64,000 bases of DNA, taken from the NCBI RefSeq assembly GCF_017833415.1, contig NZ_JAFICC010000012.1, positions 62,001-126,000 of the forward strand, given 5' to 3'. The DNA comes from Flavobacterium sp. 1355. Its GTDB lineage: Bacteria > Bacteroidota > Bacteroidia > Flavobacteriales > Flavobacteriaceae. This document shows positions 34,009-41,243 of the stretch, piece after piece. The notes beneath the pieces were generated by a model. That model was not told the DNA's origin and did no database searches. It saw only the letters and a list, made by a program, of their open reading frames with translations. Position numbers and translations under genes: made by a program. Every line of letters begins with the position of its first letter. Positions within the stretch are counted from its first letter, which is position 1.

Positions 34009-34593
34009 TTAAAATTTATACGCTAAAGACAATGCAAGGTTACTATTTTTAGCACTATCATAATACTCTTCTTCATTATCAATATCTGCATCATCAGCAA
34101 TAGGTGACAAACCAATTGTGTAGCGAAGATTGATAGAAAGATCTTCAGTAAAATGGAAACCAGCTCCCAAATTAAATCCAAAATCGACAGACTTAAAGCC
34201 ATCTTTAATATCTTCACCTTCAGATTTTGCAGATAATAAAACGCCAAGTTGTGGACCTGCTTCAACACTAAATTTTGGAACAATGTAATATTTAGCTAAA
34301 ACAGGAATATTCAAATAATTTAATTTAACATCAAAATCTCCAAAAAATGGACCTGCTTCAAATGTACTTCCTTGGGCAGAATATAAAAGTTCTGGTTGAA
34401 TTGCAAACTTTTCAGCAATTTTAATTTCGGCAAAACCTCCAACATGAAATCCAACTAGTGATTTAGTACCGTCAACATTTCCTCCTGTAATATTAGAAAG
34501 GTTTAATCCTCCTTTTACTCCAAATCTTGTTTCCTGAGCATTTGTAAATCCAAATGCCATTACTGCAATTGCAGATAAAATAATCTTTCTCAT
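34009..34593 (-). CDS. PorT-like outer-membrane beta-barrel protein
   Basis: A 194-residue paralogue with a signal peptide (MAFGFTNAQ) nearly identical to that of its downstream neighbour. Strands: ETRFGVKGGLNLSNI, FAIQPELLYSAQGS, LNIPVLAKYYI, VEAGPQLGVLLSAK, KSVDFGFNLGAGFHF, RYTIGLSPI and LALSLAYKF. The last loop reads ADDADIDNEEEYYDSAK, acidic with two Tyr. By eye it is closest to the gene at 33255, suggesting a recent local duplication. A -7 box is at 34623-34630. Confidence 0.82.
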   Translation of the reverse strand: MRKIILSAIAVMAFGFTNAQETRFGVKGGLNLSNITGGNVDGTKSLVGFHVGGFAEIKIAEKFAIQPELLYSAQGSTFEAGPFFGDFDVKLNYLNIPVLAKYYIVPKFSVEAGPQLGVLLSAKSEGEDIKDGFKSVDFGFNLGAGFHFTEDLSINLRYTIGLSPIADDADIDNEEEYYDSAKNSNLALSLAYKF

Positions 34594-34622
34594 TTTATTT
34601 GTTTGGTTTAGAATTAATTAAT

Positions 34623-34630
34623 CAAATATA
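34623..34630 (-). promoter_or_regulatory. -7 box of the barrel gene ending at 34009
   Basis: Reverse strand TATATTTG, exact TAnnTTTG, 29 bases upstream of the start codon, the same distance as at 33857. Confidence 0.45.
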
Positions 34631-34717
34631 AAACTTTACTTCATAAAAATTTATTTGTTTTTTAACGAATATTATTGCTTATTATAGATAGAATCATAAT
34701 GATAAAAGAAAATAGCA

Positions 34718-34750
34718 TAAAAAAAGCCTTCCAAATTGGAAGGCCTTTTA
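34718..34750 (-). terminator. terminator after the barrel gene at 34769
   Basis: Reverse strand AAGGCCTTCCAA pairs with TTGGAAGGCTTTTTTT (one bulge), ending in a T tract. Confidence 0.85.
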
Positions 34751-34768
34751 AATATCTTAAATAAAATA

Positions 34769-35365
34769 TTAGAATTTATATCCTACAGATACAGAGAATA
34801 CACTGTTGTTCATTTTAAAATCTTCTCCATCTTCTGTTTTAGCTATATTAGATAAACCTAAGTTATATCTAACACCAGCAGAAAGGTTTTCTGTAAAATC
34901 ATATCCAGCTCCGAAGTTTACACCAAAGTCAATTGATTCGTAAGCATCTTTTACATCAACTTCATCTGAAAAATCTCCAGCTTCAACCTTTGACTTAGCA
35001 CTTAGTAAGAATCCAATTTGTGGACCAGCTTCAAGACTAAATTTCTCTGCTACATAAAATTTTGCCATTACTGGAATATTAAGGTAGCTCAAATTTAATT
35101 TCTCTTCCACTCTAACACCTTCATCAGACCATTCTGTTTTAGCTCCTTGAGTTGAAAACAAAAGCTCTGGTTGAATAGCAAATTTGTCAGAAATTTTGAA
35201 TTCTGCAAAACCACCTACGTGGAATCCAATTTTTGAAGATGTATCTTCAACATCTCCACCAAGGTTAGCAATGTTAAGACCACCCTTAACTCCAAACTTA
35301 GTTTCTTGTGCATTTGAGAATGCGAAAGCCATTACTGCAGCAGCAGTTAACATAATTTTTTTCAT
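34769..35365 (-). CDS. PorT-like outer-membrane beta-barrel protein
   Basis: A 198-residue paralogue with a signal peptide ending FSNAQ. Strands: ETKFGVKGGLNIANLGG, FAIQPELLFSTQGAKT, LNIPVMAKFYV, LEAGPQIGFLLSAKS, YESIDFGVNFGAGYDF, SAGVRYNLGLSNIAKTEDGED, and a terminal SVSVGYKF. It is by eye closest to the gene at 32560, which is two genes further on; intermediate genes form another subgroup. A -7 box is at 35398-35405. Confidence 0.82.
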   Translation of the reverse strand: MKKIMLTAAAVMAFAFSNAQETKFGVKGGLNIANLGGDVEDTSSKIGFHVGGFAEFKISDKFAIQPELLFSTQGAKTEWSDEGVRVEEKLNLSYLNIPVMAKFYVAEKFSLEAGPQIGFLLSAKSKVEAGDFSDEVDVKDAYESIDFGVNFGAGYDFTENLSAGVRYNLGLSNIAKTEDGEDFKMNNSVFSVSVGYKF

Positions 35366-35397
35366 TCTGATTTGTTTTGGTTAAAATTTTTAATGAA

Positions 35398-35405
35398 CAA
35401 ATATA
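35398..35405 (-). promoter_or_regulatory. -7 box of the barrel gene ending at 34769
   Basis: Reverse strand TATATTTG, exact TAnnTTTG, 32 bases upstream of the start codon. Confidence 0.45.
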
Positions 35406-35512
35406 CACTTATACTTACTAAAAAATTATTTGCATTTTAACTAAAAAAGTAGTAATTAGGCCAAAAAATTATGTTAAAATAAAAATGAATAGATTTTAAA
35501 TATTTGCCAAAA

Positions 35513-35548
35513 CAAAAAAACCTCCCTCGTAAGAGGAAGGTTTTTTTA
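35513..35548 (-). terminator. terminator after the barrel gene at 35565
   Basis: Reverse strand AAAACCTTCCTCTTACGAGGGAGGTTTTTTT reads as a 9- to 10-bp stem with a short loop and a T tract (printed here in one piece for the core only: CCTTCCTC / GAGGGAGG). Confidence 0.85.
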
Positions 35549-35564
35549 AAAAGCAACTAATTTT

Positions 35565-36071
35565 TTAGAAGTGTAATGCAAATCCAACGTTAAATTGGAA
35601 AGCACTTTTATAATAATCATCATTTAATGAAATATTATATCTTACACCAGGCTCAACAGATACATTTTTCCCTAAGAACCAAGCATAACCACCTTGTAAA
35701 CCTAAAAATGATGGATTTTCATCTGCTCCTTTATAACTTAGACCATTATAAGAAACCTCTAGAGGAAATTTGTTTGCAACATAATATTTCGCTCCAACTT
35801 TGTAAGCAAAAGTACTACTGTCTTCTCCATCATCTCCATAACCTAAACCTAATTTTACAGCTAAGTTATTAGCAACGAAATATCCGCCTTCTGCACCAAT
35901 ATTCCATTGTGTATTGCCATCAGATGATGCCAATCCAAAAGATGTTGAACCTACTCCGGCACCAAAACCAGTATTAGCTTCAATTAACCATTTTCCTTTT
36001 GCAGTTTGCTCTTGTGCATTTGCAAAACCAAACGACATTACTGCAATAGCAGCTAAAATAATTTTTTTCAT
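35565..36071 (-). CDS. outer-membrane beta-barrel protein, divergent first member of the array
   Basis: A 168-residue protein from ATG 36069-36071 (MKKIILAAIAVMSFGFANAQ); the longer frame adds 20 hydrophobic but unrelated residues and is rejected. The mature part does not carry the FGVKGGLN / QPELLYS motifs of the others. It alternates Gly-rich strands instead: GKWLIEANTGFGAGVGSTSFGL, WNIGAEGGYFVANNLAVKLGLGYGDDGED, LEVSYNGLSYKGA and a C-terminal FNVGFALHF. So it is a barrel of a different subfamily, sharing the signal peptide and the neighbourhood. A -7 box lies at 36097-36104. Confidence 0.8.
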   Translation of the reverse strand: MKKIILAAIAVMSFGFANAQEQTAKGKWLIEANTGFGAGVGSTSFGLASSDGNTQWNIGAEGGYFVANNLAVKLGLGYGDDGEDSSTFAYKVGAKYYVANKFPLEVSYNGLSYKGADENPSFLGLQGGYAWFLGKNVSVEPGVRYNISLNDDYYKSAFQFNVGFALHF

Positions 36072-36096
36072 GATCTGTTTTTTTAAATTACAAGAC

Positions 36097-36104
36097 CAAA
36101 AGTA
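36097..36104 (-). promoter_or_regulatory. -7 box of the divergent barrel gene
   Basis: Reverse strand TACTTTTG, exact TAnnTTTG, 25 bases upstream of the start codon. Confidence 0.45.
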
Positions 36105-36304
36105 GAAACAGACTTGTAAATAAATAGCCACAAACAGTACGCAGACTATTAAAATAAGACAAATGTTTTTTTGCTTTTTACAAGGACTTCAAAAACAGGA
36201 AATTGAGGGAATGAACTCCCATGGAATAACAAATAATTTAGCTAACATGTGAATTCTAAAAATAATTTTATCTAAAACATAATACAATAAATACAGCTAT
36301 TCTG

Positions 36305-36312
36305 TAGTTTTG
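36305..36312 (+). promoter_or_regulatory. -7 box of the plus-strand barrel gene
   Basis: TAGTTTTG is an exact TAnnTTTG, 33 bases before the start codon at 36346. Confidence 0.45.
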
Positions 36313-36345
36313 AGTTAATAAAACAACTTTAATCTAAAAGAAATT

Positions 36346-36906
36346 ATGAAAAAAATATTTTTAGCAGCTGTATTGTTCATTGCAACATCAGCATCAATTC
36401 AGGCTCAATTAGTGCAATTTGGAGTAAAAGCAGGGGTTAACTTTGCCAACCAGACAGGAGATGCATCTTTAGAAGGTGTTGAATTTGATAAAGAAGGAAT
36501 CACAAGCTATCATGCGGGTTTAGTTGCAGAAATAAAATTACTAGACAGATTTGCAATCCAACCAGAGCTTTTATACTCTACTCAGGGAGCAAACTACAAA
36601 ACTGCAGTTCAAGATTTTAAAAACGAATTGGGTTATATATCTATTCCTGTAATGGCTAAATTTTATTTAACAGATTCATTTAGTCTGGAAGTTGGTCCAC
36701 AAGCATCTTTTTTAGTAAGCGAAAAAAATGATTTTGATGTAGAAAATGGAGAAACATTCGAATTTGGGCTTAATGCCGGATTAGGATTTAAAATTACCAA
36801 AAACTTTTTTGTACAGGGCCGTTATGGTTTAGGTCTAACAGAAGCATCTAAAGACGCTGACGTTAAAAATTCAACAGTGCAAATCTCTGCCGGATTCTTG
36901 TTCTAA
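36346..36906 (+). CDS. PorT-like outer-membrane beta-barrel protein
   Basis: A 186-residue barrel of the same family as the minus-strand array, on the opposite strand. It has a signal peptide (SASIQAQ) and strands LVQFGVKAGVNFANQTG, FAIQPELLYSTQGANYK, LGYISIPVMAKFYL, LEVGPQASFLVSEKND, NAGLGFKI, GRYGLGLT and a last VQISAGFLF. The last loop (TEASKDADVKNS) is short. It is divergent from the others, with a single-gene promoter and terminator. Confidence 0.85.
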   Translation: MKKIFLAAVLFIATSASIQAQLVQFGVKAGVNFANQTGDASLEGVEFDKEGITSYHAGLVAEIKLLDRFAIQPELLYSTQGANYKTAVQDFKNELGYISIPVMAKFYLTDSFSLEVGPQASFLVSEKNDFDVENGETFEFGLNAGLGFKITKNFFVQGRYGLGLTEASKDADVKNSTVQISAGFLF

Positions 36907-36930
36907 AAAATAATATAACATACTTTTCTA

Positions 36931-36964
36931 AAAACCGCTCTCTTAATTGGAGCGGTTTTTTTAT
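36931..36964 (+). terminator. terminator after the plus-strand barrel gene
   Basis: AAAACCGCTC, loop TCTTAATT, GGAGCGGTTTTTTT. Confidence 0.9.
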
Positions 36965-37017
36965 TTTTACTGTCAATGAATACTTAATGGTTCATTCATT
37001 TAATTAAAATTACACTT

Positions 37018-37431
37018 ATGAAAATTTGTATTGTTAATGGCCCCAATTTGAATCTTTTAGGAAAAAGAGAACCTGAAGTTTACGGAAGTCAAACCTTTGA
37101 AGATTATTTTGAAACGTTACAAAAAAAATATCCAAACATTGAACTTTCTTATTATCAAAGTAATATTGAAGGTGAACTGATTGGAAAAATTCAGGAATGT
37201 GGTTTTTCATTTGACGGAATTATTTTAAATGCCGGTGCTTACACCCACACTTCAATTGGTTTAGGTGATGCTATAAAAGCTGTTACAACTCCGGTAATAG
37301 AAGTACATATTTCTAATACGTATGCACGCGAAAGCTTCAGGCATCAATCTTATTTATCAGGAAATGCCAAAGGTGTCATTTTAGGTTTTGGATTAAAAAG
37401 CTACGATTTGGCTATACAGTCATTTCTGTAA
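37018..37431 (+). CDS. aroQ: type II 3-dehydroquinate dehydratase
   Basis: A 137-residue enzyme of the shikimate pathway that removes water from 3-dehydroquinate. The start ICIVNGPNLNLLGKREPEVYG is diagnostic; Tyr22 is the likely base, with Asn71 and His77 in NAGAYTH and His97 in VIEVHISN. Arg108 is in ESFRHQSYLS. The length is normal. It lies alone on the plus strand, 111 bases after the barrel gene. Confidence 0.96.
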   Translation: MKICIVNGPNLNLLGKREPEVYGSQTFEDYFETLQKKYPNIELSYYQSNIEGELIGKIQECGFSFDGIILNAGAYTHTSIGLGDAIKAVTTPVIEVHISNTYARESFRHQSYLSGNAKGVILGFGLKSYDLAIQSFL

Positions 37432-37476
37432 GTCTTTATTTAACAAATTTTTAATAGCTGCGATTTTAAGTTATTT

Positions 37477-37484
37477 TATTTTTG
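37477..37484 (+). promoter_or_regulatory. -7 box of the DUF5686 gene
   Basis: TATTTTTG, exact TAnnTTTG, 17 bases before the start codon. No good -33 TTG. Confidence 0.4.
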
Positions 37485-37501
37485 TTAGAGAAAGAACTTT
37501 C

Positions 37502-39991
37502 ATGAAAAACTTTATTTTATTCGCCGTTTTATTTTTTCCCATTACCAGCTTTGCCCAAATCAAAGGAACCATAACCGATGAAAAGGGAAACCCTCTGCCG
37601 TATGTTTCCGTATTGGAAGAGAACACTTACACCGGAACAACTTCAAATGAGCAGGGAAAATATCAGCTTAACGTAAAAGAGGTTGGCAAAAACAAAATCA
37701 CTTTTCAATATTTAGGTTTTAAAACTCAAAAGATAGCCGTAACAGCAAATTCAAAGACGGTTGTTCTGGATGTAAAAATGCAGGAAGAAAGTTTTACTTT
37801 GAATGAAGTTATAATTGACCCGAAAAATAATCCTGCAAATGCAATTATAAAAAGTGCGATAGCGAACAAAAAAGAAAATTCTGAAAAAACATCCCGATAC
37901 AGAGCCGATTTTTATTCTAAAGGAATTTTTAAAGTCAAGGATTTACCCAAAAAAATATTAGGCCAAAAAATAGACCTTGGTGAAGATATGGCTTCTAATC
38001 TTGATTCTACCGGAACAGGAATTTTGTATCTTTCTGAAACCATTTCTAAGGTTACTTTCGAAAAACCCAATAAACTTAAAGAGAATATTATTGCTTCAAA
38101 AATTTCAGGCAATAATAGAGGATACAGTTATAATACGGCAGCTTTGTCAACTTATGATTTTTATGACAATACTTTGGATTTCGACATAAAATTGATTTCC
38201 CCAATTGCCAGCAATGCTTTCAGTTATTACAATTACAAACTCGAAGGCACATTTTTTGACGATAACAATAATGAAATACATAAAATTAAAGTAACACCAA
38301 AACGTGATAAAGAACCCGTTTTTGAAGGATATATTTATATAGTTGATGATAGTTTTGCCATTTATGCCTTAGATCTCGATATAAAAGGGTATCGGATGAA
38401 AAATGAGTTTACCGAAATCATGACTCTTAAACAAAGTTTTAGTTATAATGCTACCAACAAAATCTGGTCAAAAAATGCTCAGACATTATCTTTTAATGCG
38501 GGAATTTTTGGTGTAAAATTTTCAGGACAATTCAATTATATTTACTCAAATTATGAGTTTCCGGATTCGTTTGAAAAGAAAACTTTTGGGAATGAAATTG
38601 TTGCTTTTGATTTAAATGCCAATAAAAAAGATGATGAATTCTGGAACCAGATTCGCCCAATTCCTTTAACCCTGGAAGAAAATGCCGACTACACAAAAAA
38701 AGATAGTCTGCAAACTATTCGAAAATCTCAAAAATACACAGATTCAATTGATGCAAAAACCAACAAATTTAAAATTTGGGATATTTTAAAAGGTTATGAA
38801 TACAAAAATACTTTTAAAAAATATTCTTTTGAATATGATGGCTTACTGAATATTACTTCCCTAAGCTTTAATACCGTTCAGGGATTTAATCTTGATTCCG
38901 GTTTTTCATTTAAAAAATGGAATGAGGAAAACGGAAAAAGTACTGCTGTAAAAACTACTTTTAATTATGGATTTTCTGACGAGCGTTTTCGTGCTACAGC
39001 AGAATTCAATCACAAATTCAACAATATCAATTATGCTTCAATAAATGTTTCCGGAGGAACAAAAGTAGCACAATTCAACAGTGCGGAACCAATTAGTAAA
39101 TTTGTAAATTCAATAAGTTCTTTGTTTTTTAAGGATAATTATATAAAGCTCTATAATTTGGAATTCGCTCAGATTAACTATTCGCAAGATATTGCAAACG
39201 GAATTAATCTGAATGCAAAAGTAGGTTATGAACAACGAAAACCGCTTTTTAATACTACAGATTATTCATTTTTCAAAAAAGATGATTTTTATTCTTCTAA
39301 CAATCCGCTGGCGCCAAATGATTTTGAAACTCCTGCTTTTGATCCTCACCATTTGTTTAAAGCCAATCTGACTGCAAGGATTAACTTTGGAAACAAATAC
39401 ATTTCAAGACCTGACGGAAGATATAATTTTAAAGATGACAAATATCCAACAGTATTTTTAGCATTTGAAAAGGCATTTGCTGCCAATGAAAAAAAGTATG
39501 AATTTGAACGTTTGGGCGCTGCTGTTCAATATGATCTATCTTTAGGAAACAAAGGCCTATTAGGAATGAATCTTAGAGCGGGAAAATTCTTTAACGCCGA
39601 AAATATTTCTTTTATTGATTACAGACATTTCAACGGAAATCAAACACACATTGGCACAAGTGATCGCTATTTGAATGTTTTTAATTTGATGCCGTATTAT
39701 GCCAACAGCACAAACGACAGTTACTTTGAAATGCATTTAGAACACAATGATATGGGGTTTATAATGAATAAGATTCCGTTTCTGAATCTCTTAAAATCAA
39801 CAATGAATCTAGGATTTCATTCTTTGTCAATTCCCAACAGAAAACCTTATTCTGAGTTTACGATTGGTTTGGATAATCTTGGTTTTGGCAAATTTAAATT
39901 ATTTAGAATTGATTATGTGCATTCTTATCAAGGTGGAATTGAGCAAAATGGTATTGTGTTTGGACTGAAGATTTTGAATGTTTTGAATTAA
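37502..39991 (+). CDS. DUF5686 and carboxypeptidase-like domain outer-membrane protein
   Basis: An 829-residue protein with a signal peptide (SFAQ), an N-terminal carboxypeptidase-regulatory-like beta-sandwich (IKGTITDEKGNPLPYVSVLEENTYTGTTSNEQGKYQL, quoted in part), a middle domain, and a long beta-barrel-like C-terminus (many alternating aromatic strands, ending GIVFGLKILNVLN). There is no plug domain, so it is not a TonB receptor. This is the usual build of DUF5686 outer-membrane proteins of unknown role. Its stop codon is followed after three bases by a CTGAG array. Confidence 0.82.
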   Translation: MKNFILFAVLFFPITSFAQIKGTITDEKGNPLPYVSVLEENTYTGTTSNEQGKYQLNVKEVGKNKITFQYLGFKTQKIAVTANSKTVVLDVKMQEESFTLNEVIIDPKNNPANAIIKSAIANKKENSEKTSRYRADFYSKGIFKVKDLPKKILGQKIDLGEDMASNLDSTGTGILYLSETISKVTFEKPNKLKENIIASKISGNNRGYSYNTAALSTYDFYDNTLDFDIKLISPIASNAFSYYNYKLEGTFFDDNNNEIHKIKVTPKRDKEPVFEGYIYIVDDSFAIYALDLDIKGYRMKNEFTEIMTLKQSFSYNATNKIWSKNAQTLSFNAGIFGVKFSGQFNYIYSNYEFPDSFEKKTFGNEIVAFDLNANKKDDEFWNQIRPIPLTLEENADYTKKDSLQTIRKSQKYTDSIDAKTNKFKIWDILKGYEYKNTFKKYSFEYDGLLNITSLSFNTVQGFNLDSGFSFKKWNEENGKSTAVKTTFNYGFSDERFRATAEFNHKFNNINYASINVSGGTKVAQFNSAEPISKFVNSISSLFFKDNYIKLYNLEFAQINYSQDIANGINLNAKVGYEQRKPLFNTTDYSFFKKDDFYSSNNPLAPNDFETPAFDPHHLFKANLTARINFGNKYISRPDGRYNFKDDKYPTVFLAFEKAFAANEKKYEFERLGAAVQYDLSLGNKGLLGMNLRAGKFFNAENISFIDYRHFNGNQTHIGTSDRYLNVFNLMPYYANSTNDSYFEMHLEHNDMGFIMNKIPFLNLLKSTMNLGFHSLSIPNRKPYSEFTIGLDNLGFGKFKLFRIDYVHSYQGGIEQNGIVFGLKILNVLN

Positions 39992-39993
39992 AG

Positions 39994-40033
39994 GCTCTGA
40001 GGTTCTGAGCCGCTAAGGTTCTAAGTTGCGAGG
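39994..40033. repeat. 8-bp-period CTRAG array, left arm
   Basis: Octamers GCTCTGAG, GTTCTGAG, CCGCTAAG, GTTCTAAG and a degenerate TTGCGAGG. It starts three bases after the DUF5686 gene's stop codon. Partner arm at 40186-40226. Confidence 0.85.
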
Positions 40034-40057
40034 CATTCCCTTGAAACACTTTGCGGG

Positions 40058-40081
40058 TTCTCGACTTCGCCCGAACTGACA
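40058..40081. repeat. TGTCA..GGGCGAA intergenic repeat fragment
   Basis: Read on the reverse strand: TGTCAGTTCGGGCGAAGTCG then AGAA. It shares TGTCA, a GGCGAA/GAGCGAA block and TCGA with the right end of the element at 9767-9880. Confidence 0.55.
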
Positions 40082-40094
40082 ATTGTATATAAAA

Positions 40095-40129
40095 AATCCG
40101 TTTAATCCTCCTATGAGAATAAACGGATT
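40095..40129. terminator. hairpin between convergent genes
   Basis: AATCCGTTTA (40095-40104) pairs with TAAACGGATT (40120-40129) around a 15-base loop. It lies between the two CTRAG arms, as the 21129-21180 hairpin does. Confidence 0.65.
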
Positions 40130-40185
40130 ATAACTTTAACCTTTGTCAAAGTTTAAAACTTTGAAAAAAAATATAAGGTGCTTAA

Positions 40186-40226
40186 CTCAGAACCTTAGAA
40201 TCTTAGCAACTTAGAACCTTCCTCAG
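40186..40226. repeat. 8-bp-period CTTAG array, right arm
   Basis: Octamers CTCAGAAC, CTTAGAAT, CTTAGCAA, CTTAGAAC, then CTTCCTCAG. The final CTCAG holds the TGA stop codon of the minus-strand transporter gene (40223-40225). Confidence 0.85.
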
Positions 40227-41098
40227 TGATAATCATCCGGTTCTATATGTATCAGAACATTTCCTAACTGCGGAATAAGTTCTTTTAAGGTGTCTTGTAG
40301 TTTATGCGATAAGTCGTGACCTTCTTTTACGGATATATTTGCTGAAACTATTGCATGAAGATCAACATGATATCTCATACCGGCTTTTCGGATGAAGCAT
40401 TTTTCGGTTCCCAAAATTCCCGGAACTGTTAATGACTTCACACGGATTTCCTCTACCAGATCATCATTTAAGTTTTCATCCATGATTTCGCCAAGTGCCG
40501 GTCTGAAGATTTTGTAACTGTTGTACAAAATAAAAAAAGCTGCAAAAAGTGCCGCCCAGTCATCTGCAGACTCATAACCTTTACCCATAATCAACGCAAC
40601 AGAAATTCCGATAAACGCCGCTACCGATGTTATTGCATCACTACGGTGGTGCCAGGCATCTGCTGCTAATGCTGAACTATTGGTTTGTCTGCTTCTGTTC
40701 ATCACTACACGAAACGAATATTCTTTCCAGATTATAATGGCCCCCAAAATGTACAAAGTCCAGGATTTTGGCAAATTGTGTGATGTGTTAATATTCGAGA
40801 TACTTTCGTATCCAATAATTGTTGCAGAAGTAATAAGAAATCCCACAACCAAAAACGTTATTAAAGGTTCTGCACGACCGTGACCATAAGGATGGTTTTC
40901 ATCTGCAGGTTTATTAGAATATTTGATTCCGAATAAAACGAGGCAAGAAGAAAATATATCCGTAGTCGATTCGATGGCATCTGCAATCAAGGCGTATGAA
41001 TTGCCAAAAAAACCTGCGAGACCTTTTACAAGGGCCAGGCAGGTATTTCCAGCTATACTAAAATAGGTAGCTTTTATAGCTTTTTGTTCATTCGTCAT
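40223..41098 (-). CDS. cation diffusion facilitator (CDF) transporter
   Basis: A 291-residue inner-membrane protein with about six hydrophobic helices. The metal-binding motifs are ALIADAIESTTD in helix 2 and ALAADAWHHRSD in helix 5, followed by a cytoplasmic domain (about 205-291) with the typical GILGTEKCFIRKAGMRYHVDLH. It exports divalent cations such as Zn2+, Fe2+ or Co2+ in exchange for protons; the ion cannot be told from this. It is a single gene whose stop codon lies in the CTTAG array. Confidence 0.94.
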   Translation of the reverse strand: MTNEQKAIKATYFSIAGNTCLALVKGLAGFFGNSYALIADAIESTTDIFSSCLVLFGIKYSNKPADENHPYGHGRAEPLITFLVVGFLITSATIIGYESISNINTSHNLPKSWTLYILGAIIIWKEYSFRVVMNRSRQTNSSALAADAWHHRSDAITSVAAFIGISVALIMGKGYESADDWAALFAAFFILYNSYKIFRPALGEIMDENLNDDLVEEIRVKSLTVPGILGTEKCFIRKAGMRYHVDLHAIVSANISVKEGHDLSHKLQDTLKELIPQLGNVLIHIEPDDYH

Positions 41099-41130
41099 TT
41101 CCGCTTTTTTAGCTGAGCTATGTTTTTTTT

Positions 41131-41225
41131 GCCACGAATTACACTAATTATCACTAATTATTTAAGTTGAATTAGCATTTTTAATCTAAAAATCTAAATA
41201 AATCCGTGTGAATTCGTGTAATTCG
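41131..41225. repeat. GCCACGAATT / CACTAATT intergenic repeat, copy 1
   Basis: The left part reads CACGAATT, CACTAATT, CACTAATT at 9- to 10-base steps. The right part carries the inverted form around GTGTGAATTCGTGTAATT. It fills most of the gap between the start of the CDF gene and the end of murA. Copy 2 is at 43764-43875. Confidence 0.75.
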
Positions 41226-41243
41226 AAGCTAACTTTTTATGTT

